DNA of 64,000 nucleotides from Archangiaceae bacterium (GTDB lineage: Bacteria > Myxococcota > Myxococcia > Myxococcales > Myxococcaceae). Positions 36,288-44,790 of the stretch are shown here, piece after piece (position 1 is the stretch's first letter; each line of letters opens with the position of its first letter). The notes under the pieces were generated by a model, which worked only from the letters and a program-made list of their open reading frames with translations, was not told the origin of the DNA and ran no database searches. The stretch covers positions 205,781 through 269,780 of the forward strand of contig JADJNS010000021.1 of the NCBI GenBank assembly GCA_016714225.1. The letters are read 5' to 3'. The position numbers and the translations under genes were made by a program.

Positions 36288-38185
36288 GGCTGCTGGTCGT
36301 CTTCTGCACGCTGGTGTTCGGCCTGTGCGACTGCGAGACCACCAAGTCGTCGCAGAAGAGTGACCCGTCGGCGACCTCGGCCAACGCGGGCGAGACGCCC
36401 GACGTGCCGTACCAGGCCAAGCCGCGCCCGGCAGATTCCGCGTCGAAGGCGAACGGCGCGCAGCCGGCGGCGAACAGCGGCGCGCAGCCCGCCGGCGACG
36501 CTGCGGCGGCGACCCCGGCCAGCGGCGGCTCGGCGCAGAAGATTCAAGAGGCCGAAGAGCCGCCTCCGCCGCCCAAGCACGTCTTCGACGACACCACGAA
36601 CAACGCGTTTCGCAGCGGCGTCGACGCGGCGGGCAGAGGCGACCTCACCACCGCCGAGAACCAGTTCAAGGCGGCGTACGACCACGACGACAAGGCGGCG
36701 TACGCGGTGACCAACCTCGGCATGATCGCCGAGCGCAAGGGCGACCTGGGCGCCGCCGAGAAGTACTACCGCAAGGCGGGAGAAATCGACCCGGGTCAAG
36801 ACGCCGCGTGGGACGCGCTGGCCCGCCTGCAGTGCCGGCAGAAGAAGTGCAGCCAGATCGAGAGCGAGCTGCGCCTGCAGATCTCGCAGAACCCGGCGGC
36901 GCTGGGGCTGCGCACCGCGCTGGTCTACGCGCTGATGCAGCAGGGCAAGCTCGACACCGCGGCGAACGAAGCGAAGAAGGTGCTCAAGGCCGACGAGCGC
37001 GACGTCCGCGCGATGCAGCTGCTCGCGCAGGTCTACTTCAAAGAGGGCAAGAACGAGCTGGCCAAGATGGTGCTCGAGAACGCCCGCGAGGTGGACAAGA
37101 ACGACGCCGCCACCCACAACGCGCTGGGCCTGGTGTACCTGGCGCTGAAGCAGAAGCCGCAGGCCATCGAGGCGTTCAAGACCGCCGCCAGCCTGAAGCC
37201 CGACTTCGCCGAGGCGAGAAACAACTTCGGCAACATGCTCAACGACACGCAGGACTACGACGGCGCGGTGCGCGAGCTCGAGGCCGCGGTCACCGCCGCG
37301 CCCGACCTGGTCTCGGCGCACATGAACCTGGGCAACGCCTACCGCGGCAAGCAGGACACCGCGAAGGCACTGGCCGAGTACAACAAGGTGCTGGCGCTCA
37401 AGCCCGACCTCACCGAGACCTATTACAACCTGGCGGTGCTGCACCTCGATGCCGACGTGCCGGGCGTCGAGCCCACCGACCGGTTCAAGAAGTCGATCGA
37501 CTACTTCAACCAGTACCGCTCCAAGGGCGGCAAAGACGAGCGCGTCGACCAGTACATCAAGGACGCAAGCAAGGGCATCGAGAAGGAAGAGCGGCGCAAA
37601 GAGCGCGAGAAGAAAGACGCGCTGCGCAAGTCGCAGAAAGAAGTCGAAGACAAGAAGCGCGCCGAAGAAGAGGCCAAGGCGAAGGCCGCCGCCGAAGCGA
37701 AGGCCAAGGCCGACGCCGAGGCCGCCGCCGCCGCCCAGGCCAAGAAAGACCAGGAAGAGGAAGACAAGCGCGCGGCGCTGAAGCAGGCCGACCTGAAGAA
37801 GCAGGCCGCGGCAGACGAGAAGAAGCGCGCGGCCGACGAGGCGGCGGCGAAGAAGCAGGCCGAGGCCGACGCGGTGAAGGCCAAGAAGCAGGCCGAAGCC
37901 GACGCCAAGAAGGCGGCCGCCGACGAGAAGACCCGCGCCGCGCAGGAAGCGAAAGACAAGAAGGCCGCCGAGGCCGCCGAGAAGAAGCGGCTGGCCGAAG
38001 AGGCCAAGGCCCAGAAGACGGCCGAGGCCGAGGCGAAGAAGCGCGCCGAGGCCGAGGCGAAGCAGCGGGCGAAAGACGAGGCCGAGGCGGCCAAGCACAA
38101 GCCGGCGGTCGGCACCAAGCTCTCGGACAAGGAAGAAGAAGAGAGCAAGCCCAAGGCGACCAAGCTGGGAGACGACGAGAAATGA
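36284..38185 (+). CDS. gltE: TPR lipoprotein with long Lys/Ala/Glu coiled coil, GltE-like
   Basis: A 633-residue protein starting at GTG. Lipoprotein-type start (MRLLVVFCTLVFGLCDCETT, Cys15 or Cys17 as acylated residue), a low-complexity linker to ~residue 100, about eight TPR units (e.g. AFRSGVDAAGRGDLTTAENQF, ALGLVYLALKQKPQAIEAFK, NAYRGKQDTAKALAEYNKVLALKPD), then ~190 residues of almost pure A/K/E/D coiled coil (EAKAKAAAEAKAKADAEAAA) and an acidic end. The long charged helix could reach across the periplasm. Both ends overlap neighbouring genes by four bases, so it is coupled to the gltD-like and gltF-like genes. GltE is named by order and TPR content. Confidence 0.62.
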   Translation: MRLLVVFCTLVFGLCDCETTKSSQKSDPSATSANAGETPDVPYQAKPRPADSASKANGAQPAANSGAQPAGDAAAATPASGGSAQKIQEAEEPPPPPKHVFDDTTNNAFRSGVDAAGRGDLTTAENQFKAAYDHDDKAAYAVTNLGMIAERKGDLGAAEKYYRKAGEIDPGQDAAWDALARLQCRQKKCSQIESELRLQISQNPAALGLRTALVYALMQQGKLDTAANEAKKVLKADERDVRAMQLLAQVYFKEGKNELAKMVLENAREVDKNDAATHNALGLVYLALKQKPQAIEAFKTAASLKPDFAEARNNFGNMLNDTQDYDGAVRELEAAVTAAPDLVSAHMNLGNAYRGKQDTAKALAEYNKVLALKPDLTETYYNLAVLHLDADVPGVEPTDRFKKSIDYFNQYRSKGGKDERVDQYIKDASKGIEKEERRKEREKKDALRKSQKEVEDKKRAEEEAKAKAAAEAKAKADAEAAAAAQAKKDQEEEDKRAALKQADLKKQAAADEKKRAADEAAAKKQAEADAVKAKKQAEADAKKAAADEKTRAAQEAKDKKAAEAAEKKRLAEEAKAQKTAEAEAKKRAEAEAKQRAKDEAEAAKHKPAVGTKLSDKEEEESKPKATKLGDDEK

Positions 38186-38409
38186 AGACCTTGAGCGTAC
38201 TGGTCGCGGTGCTGCTCGCGTCGACCGCCTTCGCCCAGGCGAAGAAGAAGAAGGTGATTCGGCTCGACGCGCTCACCGTCGAAGGGCGCATTCAGAAGCC
38301 GCAGGCCTTCTACATCTTGCAGCGCAGCCAGCTGAACTTCGACGAGCTGAACCGCGCCGAGTCGTTCATTCCCAAGGTCGAGAAGAGCGTCGAAAAAGAA
38401 GCTTTTTGA
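38182..38409 (+). CDS. gltF: small exported protein, GltF-like
   Basis: A 75-residue protein with a signal peptide (MKTLSVLVAVLLASTAFAQ) and a mature part of ~56 residues beginning KKKKVIRLDALTVEGRIQKPQAFYILQRSQ. The basic stretch and the short Leu/Asp/Val strand resemble the end of AgmX/TonB-type partners. It overlaps the GltE-like stop by four bases (ATGA). In M. xanthus a short periplasmic GltF sits between GltE and GltG, and the position here is the same. No other family is recognised. Confidence 0.55.
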   Translation: MKTLSVLVAVLLASTAFAQAKKKKVIRLDALTVEGRIQKPQAFYILQRSQLNFDELNRAESFIPKVEKSVEKEAF

Positions 38410-38500
38410 AACCGCCGGGGACGGGCACGGGCACGCCTGCACGTGAACGACCCACGCCCCTCGCGGCGAAATTCGTCGACCGATCTAATTCTGGCGTTGG

Positions 38501-38578
38501 GAAAGCAAAGCCCCTAAGTTTCCGCACGCTTTTGCTTTCGGAACCTGAAGGCACAACCTGAGGTCTAAGCCAAAGACC
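38501..38578 (+). promoter_or_regulatory. two hairpins in the gltG-like leader
   Basis: A 9-bp stem (GAAAGCAAA at 38501-38509, TTTGCTTTC at 38531-38539, 21-base loop) and a 5-bp stem (GGTCT 38562-38566, AGACC 38574-38578) that abuts the ATG at 38579 and overlaps the presumed GAGG ribosome-binding sequence. The gap after the GltF-like gene is 169 bases, long for this cluster. Confidence 0.4.
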
Positions 38579-39899
38579 ATGTCGTCGCCCCTCGCTTCCC
38601 AGAAGATCCTCCGCGTCGCGCTGATCCAGGGCGCGAAGATCACCGAAGACCGGTCGCTGAAGCGCCGCGCCAACGTCACGGTCGGCCAGGACCCCAAGAA
38701 CACCTTCGTGGTGCCGGTCTCGAACCTGCCGGCCTCGTTCACCCTGTTCGAGTTCGTGAACGGCATCTACTCGCTGGTCTTCACCGAGCAGATGGACGGC
38801 AAGGTGAAGGTGGGCGACTCGGACCTCTCGTTCGCCGCCCTGCGCGAGCAGAACCTGGCGAAGAAGCGCGGCAACGTCTGGGTGCTGCCGCTCGGCGACC
38901 AGATGAAGGGCCGGGTGGCGGTCGGCGAGGTGTCGCTGCTGTTCCAGTTCGTCACCCCTCCTCCCGAGCCGCCCCGCCCCGAGCTGCCTCCCACCATCAA
39001 GGGCGGCGTGCTGGCGGGCGTCGATCAGTTCTTCTTCCTCATTCTCGGGGTGTCGCTGTTCGTGCACTTCTCGGGGGCGTCGTTCATCGCCTGCCAGCCG
39101 ATACCCGAAGAGCGCGAGCTCTCGCTCGACGAGCTGCCCGACCGCTTCGCCAAGGTGATGATGCCGGTGAAGGTCGAGAAGCCGCCTCCGGCGCCCGAAG
39201 AGACCGCCAAGGCCGACGACAAGAAGGAAGAAGAAGACCGAAGAGAAGAAGGCCGACAAGAAGCCGGTCGACGAGGCCTCGAAGAAGGCCGCCATGCAGA
39301 AGGCGGTGGCTAGCAAGGGCCTGCTGAAGATTCTCGGCTCGAGCGGCGCGAAGGGCTCGGCGTTCGACGACGTGCTGGGCAATTCGACTGGCGGCAGCGA
39401 CATCGCGAACGCGCTCAACGGCGCGGGCGGCGTCGGAGTCGCCACCGCCGACAGCGTGGGCGGTGGCCCCAAGGGCGGCGGCGCAGGCCAGGCCGCCGGC
39501 ATCGGCGAGCTGGGCACCTCGGGCGGCGGCAACGTGAACCTGGGCGCCAAGGGCGACGCCGCGATTCGCGGCCGGGTGGCCGACGCGGCGCCCGAGGTCG
39601 ACTCGGCCGACGTCGATCGCGAGGCGCTCAACCGCTACGTCAAGGCGCGCAAAGCCGCGATCGTGGCGTGCTACGAGAAAGAGCTGAAGCGCAACCCGTC
39701 GATGAAGGGCAAGGTGGTGGTGCGCTTCTCCATCTCGACCTCGGGTCGCGCCACCGAGATCGAGATCGAAGAGAACTCGCTCGGCAACGACGCGGTGGGC
39801 GCCTGCATCAAGAGCATCATTCGCACCTGGGTGTTCCCCTTCAAGCCCGAGTCCGACGTGCCGGTGGCGTTCCCCTTCGTGTTCTCGCCGGCGACCTGA
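38579..39899 (+). CDS. gltG: FHA-like/TonB-like inner-membrane protein, GltG-like, one frame break
   Basis: About 439 residues if the frame break is repaired. N-terminal ~125 residues are a cytoplasmic FHA-like beta domain (LRVALIQGAKITEDRSLKRRANVTVGQDPKNTFVVPVSNLPASFTLFE); one membrane helix lies at ~145-165 (QFFFLILGVSLFVHFSGASF); a Lys/Glu-rich and Gly-rich linker follows; the C-terminal ~95 residues are the AgmX/GltG TonB-like domain with Cys in IVACYEKELKRNPSMKG and VGACIKSIIRTW. One extra base in the GAAGAAGAAG run near 39230 shifts the frame from the first part to the second. GltG links proton-driven Agl motors to the periplasmic Glt proteins. Confidence 0.72.
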
Positions 39900-39963
39900 G
39901 GCGGCACGCTCGAAGGTCCGTGGTTCCTTGCGTGGGGTCTGGCCCGTGGCATAACGACAGGCC

Positions 39964-40914
39964 GTGAAACAACGCCGCTTGAGCGAGGTACGGGCGCTGC
40001 TGTCGACCCCCGAATTCACCGAGTGGTGGGGTCAGCTCAACGCGTCGCGCGTGACGCTGCGCGACGCCGCGGGCCGCTACGAAGAGCTGTTGGCCCAGAC
40101 CACGCTCTACGAGTTTCGCGCCGAGCTCACCCAGAAGAACGCCATCGACACGCTGTACCGCGCGGGCGAGCACGAAGACACGGCGGCCAACATGCTGTTC
40201 GAGGCCACCGACCTCGAAAACAAGAGCTTCAAGGCGGTGGGCGAGTTCGAGGAGCAGCGCTTTCACGCCTCGGAGGCGTGGTACCGCCAGGGCGCGGCCG
40301 AGAAGAAGCTCGACGAGGCGAGAGAGAAGAAGCTGGCCGAGGCCGAGCTCAAGACCATCGAGCGTACGGTGGCCGCGGCGCACGACGAGTACGAGCGCGA
40401 GAACAACCGCAAGCTGCGCCAGTGGGACGAGGTCGAGCGGCTGTGGGCGCGCTCGGCCGAGGTCTCGCTGCTCGTGGCCGAAGAGCGGGCGCTCGGCAAG
40501 AAGGTACGCAAGGAGGCCGAAGGGCTGTTCGCGCTGGCGGAAGAGCGCAAGAAGCGGTCGAAAGAGCTCAAGGCCGAGACCGACGGCTGCGCGGCGCAGG
40601 TCGAGGCGGCGCGGGCCAGGGTGTCGGCGCTGCTCGCGATGGCGCGCGACAAGTTCGGCTGCGCCACCGGCACCGACTTTCTCTACTTCCGCCAGAGAGA
40701 CGATCAGCGCCTCGCCTACTGCATCGCGCTGGTGGAAGACCGCGACGGCTACAACGTCGAGGTGAAGGCGCTGGCGGTCTACCAGGTCGATCGTACGCGG
40801 GGCGTGGCGTTTCTCGAGCCGGCGCGCGCGCAGCCGCCGTCGGTGGAAGAAGGCGACCGCCGCTTCGAGGACTATTTCTTGAAGGGCCGCAAAGGCGAAG
40901 CGAGGGCCACCTGA
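39964..40914 (+). CDS. cytoplasmic coiled-coil protein
   Basis: A 316-residue protein starting at GTG 39964, with no signal peptide or membrane helix. Residues ~20-220 are mostly charged helix with heptad patterns (RRLSEVRALLSTPEFTEWW, EKKLDEAREKKLAEAELKTIERTVAAAHDEYERENNRKLRQW). The C-terminal part is a small mixed domain (FGCATGTDFLYFRQRDDQRLAYCIALVEDRDGYNVEVKALAVYQV). The TGA overlaps the next ATG (TGATG), so it is expressed with the cyclic-nucleotide-binding protein. I do not recognise a named family. Its place after the glt-like block suggests a possible motility link only by context. Confidence 0.68.
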   Translation: MKQRRLSEVRALLSTPEFTEWWGQLNASRVTLRDAAGRYEELLAQTTLYEFRAELTQKNAIDTLYRAGEHEDTAANMLFEATDLENKSFKAVGEFEEQRFHASEAWYRQGAAEKKLDEAREKKLAEAELKTIERTVAAAHDEYERENNRKLRQWDEVERLWARSAEVSLLVAEERALGKKVRKEAEGLFALAEERKKRSKELKAETDGCAAQVEAARARVSALLAMARDKFGCATGTDFLYFRQRDDQRLAYCIALVEDRDGYNVEVKALAVYQVDRTRGVAFLEPARAQPPSVEEGDRRFEDYFLKGRKGEARAT

Positions 40915-41360
40915 TGGAAAAGGTCGCCGTGCTGTCGGGTTCACCGCTGTTCGAGATGCTGTCGAACCAGGAGCTGGAGTACGTGGCCGAGCTCTCGCGG
41001 CCGCGCCGCTTCGGGCCGGCCCAGATGATCATCGAAGAGGGCGAGCTGGGCGACAGCGTCTACGTGATCGTCTCGGGCGAGGTCGAGGTGGTGCGCAAAG
41101 ACGCCACCGGCGCCGAGAAGGTGATCGCGGTGCTGGGGCCGCGCGAGTTCTTCGGCGAGATGAGCCTGATCGACAAAGAGTACCGCTCGGCCACGGTGCG
41201 CACCCGCGGCGAGGTCGAGCTGCTGCACCTGACCGCAGAGAACCTGACCACTTTTCGCAAGCAGCACCGCGACGGGTTCACCTTCGTGGTCATCAACATC
41301 GCGCGCATCTTGTCGGCCCGGCTGCGCGATGCGAATACCCGTCTGGCGGCGCGGCTTTGA
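40914..41360 (+). CDS. cyclic-nucleotide-binding-domain protein
   Basis: A 148-residue protein that is one cNMP-binding domain: LSGSPLFEMLSNQELEYVAELSRPRRFGPAQMIIEEGELGDSVYVIVSGEVEVVRKD, then the phosphate-binding cassette region LGPREFFGEMSLIDKEYRSATVRTRGEVELLHL. The usual Arg of the cassette (RSATVRT) is there, so cAMP or cGMP binding is plausible. There is no DNA-binding helix-turn-helix, so unlike CRP it would act by binding other proteins. Start chosen at the ATG that overlaps the stop of the preceding gene. Confidence 0.82.
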   Translation: MEKVAVLSGSPLFEMLSNQELEYVAELSRPRRFGPAQMIIEEGELGDSVYVIVSGEVEVVRKDATGAEKVIAVLGPREFFGEMSLIDKEYRSATVRTRGEVELLHLTAENLTTFRKQHRDGFTFVVINIARILSARLRDANTRLAARL

Positions 41361-41373
41361 ATCAGGGGGGTGT

Positions 41374-41414
41374 CACGAGGTACTCAAAGGCTGTTGCAGG
41401 TAGGTAACCTCGTG
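41374..41414. repeat. 8-bp inverted repeat upstream of the export-operon promoter
   Basis: CACGAGGT (41374-41381) and ACCTCGTG (41407-41414), 25-base spacer. The right arm ends 16 bases before the -35 box of the promoter below, so it could be an operator. Confidence 0.45.
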
Positions 41415-41430
41415 GTAACGGTAGCTTGCG

Positions 41431-41459
41431 TTGACTAAGGGCAGGGTCATCTCTAGAGT
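41431..41459 (+). promoter_or_regulatory. sigma-70-type promoter of the polysaccharide-export genes
   Basis: TTGACT at 41431-41436 and TAGAGT at 41454-41459 with a 17-base spacer, 31 bases upstream of the GTG start codon at 41491. This is the clearest housekeeping-type promoter I can see in the window. Confidence 0.65.
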
Positions 41460-41490
41460 GGTTCATCTTTTCGAGGCGGGGTCTCTCAAC

Positions 41491-42054
41491 GTGTTGAAGC
41501 GCGCGTTCATCGTGTTCGCAGTCGCGGCGTCGCTCGCGTGGGCCCAGGCTCCGGCGAACGGGGCTGCTCCGGTCAGCAATGCCGCCCCGGCGGCCGACGA
41601 GCGGGACAACCCGCCCAACCCCGAGAAGATTCGGCGGAGCGCCGAAGCGCTGCAGCAGATGCGGCAGGCGCTCAAAGACGTGCTCACCAAGCTGGAAGAG
41701 GCGCGCAACAGCCGCGACGTGGTGAAGCTCAACTGCGTGAACGAGAAGCTCACCCAGGTGAAGGGCCTGCTGCGCATCTCCGAGCTGGCCGACGTGGCGA
41801 TGCAGGAAGCGATCGCCAAGAAGGAAGACTCGGGCGCGCTGCACGAGTACACCAAGGTGTCGATCGCCTCGACCAAGGTCACCCAGCTGCGCGCCGAAGC
41901 CGAGCAGTGCCTGGGTCAGCTGGCCTTTCGCACCGATGAAAACCTCGCCATCGACGTCGAAGTCCCCGAAGATCTGCCCAAGGGTGACCCGACGGCGCCT
42001 GACACTCCGATTCGAGTCGACGCGCGGCCGGCGCCCGCCAGCTCGAGCCTCTGA
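41491..42054 (+). CDS. small exported helical protein, first gene of the export set
   Basis: About 187 residues. The GTG at 41491 begins a signal peptide (MLKRAFIVFAVAASLAWAQ); the frame is open 20 codons further upstream but that part includes promoter bases. The mature protein is helical (ADERDNPPNPEKIRRSAEALQQMRQALKDVLTKLEEARNSRDVVKLNCVNEKLTQVKGLLRISELADVAMQEAIAKKE) with two Cys residues that could form a disulfide. Not a family I can name. Its place before the outer-membrane barrel and Wza genes suggests a periplasmic helper of the export machine. Confidence 0.72.
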   Translation: MLKRAFIVFAVAASLAWAQAPANGAAPVSNAAPAADERDNPPNPEKIRRSAEALQQMRQALKDVLTKLEEARNSRDVVKLNCVNEKLTQVKGLLRISELADVAMQEAIAKKEDSGALHEYTKVSIASTKVTQLRAEAEQCLGQLAFRTDENLAIDVEVPEDLPKGDPTAPDTPIRVDARPAPASSSL

Positions 42055-42120
42055 CCCCAAGCCCATGATTAATTCCTGGCGCACTCGGGGGTTGTGCTAA
42101 GCGCTTTTGCGCTCCCGGCC

Positions 42121-43398
42121 ATGATCAAACGATTGATCATTCTCGTCGCGACCGTGGCGGCCTCGACGGCCGTCGCTGACGCCCCGGCAAAACCGAACGG
42201 CATCAAGATCGGTGAAGGTCGGCTGCACCCGTTTCTCTCGGTGCGCGCGGGCTACGACAGCGCGGCGGGCTACTTTCCCACCACCGGCAGCACCGCGCTC
42301 TCGCTGAGCGGCGACGTGGTCATCACTCCGACCGCGGGCCTGCTCTTCAACTGGGACACGCCGTCGACGATGGTGAACTTCAACGGGTCGGGCGGGTTCG
42401 TCTGGTACACCGGCCTGGTCACCCCGAACGCGAGAGACCTGAGCTACCCCACCGCCACGGTCGGGCTCGACACCGCGTTCAACAAGACGGGCGCGGTCGA
42501 AGTCGACGTGGGCGACAACTTCACCTACTCGAACCACACCGGCAACGTGGCCGCGGGCATCGGCATTCTGGCGCTCTACAACTCGGCGTACCTGCGCGTG
42601 CCGATTCACCCCGGTGGCGGCGCGCTGAGCGTCACCCCGGCGGTGCGCTGGGACAACGAGTTCTTCTCGCCGCAGTTCCGCAGCGCGCTGCCGGGCTGCA
42701 GCACCATGGGCACCATCGACATCACCTGCGACCCCGCCCAGGTGAACAAGATGGACTACAGCAACGTGAACGTCGGCCTGGGCGCGAAGTGGAAGTTCCT
42801 GCCCAAGACCGCCGCGGTGCTCGACGCCCAGTTCGATTACCGCTGGTACTGGCGCACCACTCCGCCGGCGACCCCGCCGCCGGGCACGCCTCCCAACACC
42901 GGCACCAACCTGAACAGCCAGCTGCTGCGCATCACCGGCGGTCTGTCGGGCCTCATCACCTCGCACATCTCGACGCTGCTGGTGGTCGGTGGCGGCGGCG
43001 ACTGGGGCGGCAGTCACGCTGCCACGTTCATCGCGCAGGCCGAGGTCGCGTACCTGGGCCAGGAGATCACCGCGCGCGGCGGCTACATTCGCACCCTGAA
43101 CCCGGTGCCGGTGTTCGGCATCTACGGGCAAGACCGCGGCTACGCAGAGATCAAATCGACGCTGTTCGGCCGGGTCGGTCTGCGCGGCTTCGGGTCGTTC
43201 GACTACCTCTCGTTCTACAACTCGTCGGCGCGCAACGACTACATCATCACCGCCGCCGCTGAGGTCTCGGTGCAGATCATCAGCATTCTCTCGGTGGCGG
43301 CGACCTACAACCTGTCGTACCGCGAGACCAACAGCGGTATGCAGGGCGCGAAGTACATTCGCCACGAGCCGTTCTTGACCCTCACCCTGTCGTACTGA
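42121..43398 (+). CDS. outer-membrane beta-barrel, Wzp/EpsX-like
   Basis: A 425-residue protein: signal peptide (MIKRLIILVATVAASTAVA), then alternating amphipathic strands with frequent aromatics through to a C-terminal LTLTLSY, a good outer-membrane insertion signal. GxG-rich turns and repeated '..YDSAAGYFPTTG..', 'AVEVDVGDNFTYSNHTGNVAAG' fit a large monomeric barrel. In M. xanthus exopolysaccharide export, short Wza proteins lacking the membrane-spanning helix pair with separate Wzp-type barrels. The next gene is such a short Wza, and their codons overlap (TGATG), which supports that pairing. Barrel strand number is not determined. Confidence 0.75.
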   Translation: MIKRLIILVATVAASTAVADAPAKPNGIKIGEGRLHPFLSVRAGYDSAAGYFPTTGSTALSLSGDVVITPTAGLLFNWDTPSTMVNFNGSGGFVWYTGLVTPNARDLSYPTATVGLDTAFNKTGAVEVDVGDNFTYSNHTGNVAAGIGILALYNSAYLRVPIHPGGGALSVTPAVRWDNEFFSPQFRSALPGCSTMGTIDITCDPAQVNKMDYSNVNVGLGAKWKFLPKTAAVLDAQFDYRWYWRTTPPATPPPGTPPNTGTNLNSQLLRITGGLSGLITSHISTLLVVGGGGDWGGSHAATFIAQAEVAYLGQEITARGGYIRTLNPVPVFGIYGQDRGYAEIKSTLFGRVGLRGFGSFDYLSFYNSSARNDYIITAAAEVSVQIISILSVAATYNLSYRETNSGMQGAKYIRHEPFLTLTLSY

Positions 43399-44009
43399 TG
43401 GTCCGCTCATCGCTGCTGCTGCTGCTGGTGCTCGGCGCGGCGTGCCGCACCCCCAAGCCGCGCGATACCGGCACGGTGGTCGACACCGCCGAGGTGAACC
43501 CGGCCGAGGTGCGAGGCACCGCCAGCACGCTGGGCAGCGGTGACCTGCTGGAAGTGCGCGTGTACCAGGAGGCCGACCTGTCGGGCGTCTTCCGCGTCTC
43601 GCCCGAGGGCACCATCGACTACCCGCTGTGCGGCAAGGTCTCGGTGCTCAACATGAGCTCGAGCAAGGCCGCCGATGCGGTGACGGGGTGTCTGAAGAAC
43701 GGGTTCTTGAAGAGCCCGCAGGTGACGGTGCTGGTGCGCGAGTACACCTCGAAGAAGGTGTTCGTGCTGGGAGAGATCACCAAGCCGGGCACCTTCCCCT
43801 ACGAAGAGAACATGTCGATCATCCAGGCCGTGACGCTGGCCGGCGGCTTCACCAAGCTGGCCTCGAAGAACGGTACCTCGGTGACCCGGCTGGTCGAAGG
43901 CCAGGAGACGCGCGTGCGCGTGCCGGTGGCGGACATCGAGCTGGGGCGGCAGAAGAACTTTCAGCTGCAGCCGGGCGACATCGTGTTCGTCCCCGAGTCG
44001 TTCTTTTAG
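43398..44009 (+). CDS. short Wza-type polysaccharide export lipoprotein
   Basis: A 203-residue lipoprotein (lipobox LGAAC, Cys16). It has a Poly_export domain (LGSGDLLEVRVYQEADLSGVFRVSPEGTIDYPLCGKVSV) and one SLBB domain (KKVFVLGEITKPGTFPYEENMSIIQAVTLAGGFT), ending right after PGDIVFVPESFF. The C-terminal amphipathic helix that makes E. coli Wza an outer-membrane pore is missing, so the preceding barrel probably supplies the channel. It overlaps that gene's stop by one base. Periplasmic, attached to the outer membrane. Confidence 0.85.
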   Translation: MVRSSLLLLLVLGAACRTPKPRDTGTVVDTAEVNPAEVRGTASTLGSGDLLEVRVYQEADLSGVFRVSPEGTIDYPLCGKVSVLNMSSSKAADAVTGCLKNGFLKSPQVTVLVREYTSKKVFVLGEITKPGTFPYEENMSIIQAVTLAGGFTKLASKNGTSVTRLVEGQETRVRVPVADIELGRQKNFQLQPGDIVFVPESFF

Positions 44010-44253
44010 ACAGTCGATCGTGGGTCGCGGGCCGTCGCGCTGACACGGCCGTCCACGTCCACGTACGTCCACGTCCACGAAGACTGCCGGGCCTAAGGTC
44101 AGGGGCTCGGGAAAGATGGCGAGCTCGGTATCCTCGCGGCCGAGACGCGAGCAACCGGCGGAGCCGAGGAGCGCGCGGAGCGGACGCAGTATGTCCGTGA
44201 GCACGCACCGCAAGGCTCCAACGAAGTAGTGCGAAGGGTATCGGCCGCGACGA
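44010..44253. other. convergent intergenic region with GTCCAC repeats
   Basis: 244 bases between two stop codons. It contains a short run of GTCCAC units (44051-44079, two pairs around ACGTACG) and an inverted repeat CGAAGTAGT (44222-44230) / ACTACTTCG (44253-44261) that spans the end of the TlpA-like gene. No gene seen. Confidence 0.5.
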
Positions 44254-44790
44254 CTACTTCGCAGGCTCGTTCAAGAGGTCGCCGACTTCGGTCATGTACC
44301 GGCTGAAGAACTCTTCGGCGAAGCCTTCGTGAACGCTGCGCACCCTGCCCTTGCGGTCGATGAGCAGCGCGGTGGGCATCACCCTCACCTTGAAGAAGTT
44401 CTCGGCGTACTCGGCGTTCGGGTCGAGGAGCACGTCGAGCTGCAGCTTGGTCTCGGCGAGGAACTTGGGAATCTGGGCCGGGTCGGCGTCGACGTTGAGC
44501 GCCAGCACCTTGAGGCCCTGGGGCCCGAACTTCTGTTGCATGTCCATGTACAGCGGGAGCGAGTCGCGGCACGGCTCGCACCAGGTCGCCCACACGTCGA
44601 GCAGCACCACGTGCCCGCGCTCGCTCGAGAGCTTGAAGGGCTGCTGGTCGGGGTAGTGTTTCAGGGTGAAGTCGAGCTCGCCCAGCGCCATCGCCGGGTG
44701 CTCGGAGCCAGGCCCGGTGACCGGGGGCGGCGGGTTGGGCTGCACGCAGGCGAGGCCCAGCACCACGGCAGACAGCAGCGCGAGTCTCAT
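44254..44790 (-). CDS. TlpA-like thioredoxin-fold lipoprotein
   Basis: A 178-residue lipoprotein (lipobox LGLAC, Cys15) with a thioredoxin fold and active site WCEPC (Cys71, Cys74) in VVLLDVWATWCEPCRDSLPLYMDMQQKFG. A TlpA/ResA-like insertion, ALNVDADPAQIPKFLAETKLQLDVLLDPN, is present and the cis-Pro region is VMPTALLID. It would reduce or form disulfides in the periplasm. The start at 44790 gives a lipoprotein signal and overlaps the Mpl stop (ATGA). Its membership in a peptidoglycan-recycling operon is unusual. Confidence 0.87.
   Translation of the reverse strand: MRLALLSAVVLGLACVQPNPPPPVTGPGSEHPAMALGELDFTLKHYPDQQPFKLSSERGHVVLLDVWATWCEPCRDSLPLYMDMQQKFGPQGLKVLALNVDADPAQIPKFLAETKLQLDVLLDPNAEYAENFFKVRVMPTALLIDRKGRVRSVHEGFAEEFFSRYMTEVGDLLNEPAK

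Noticed and set aside
38490..38578. GEMM-type c-di-GMP riboswitch in the gltG leader (GCAAAGCC...CCTAAG)
   Set aside because: Only a short string matches; the first conserved half and the GAAA tetraloop stem are missing, so it is reported only as hairpins.
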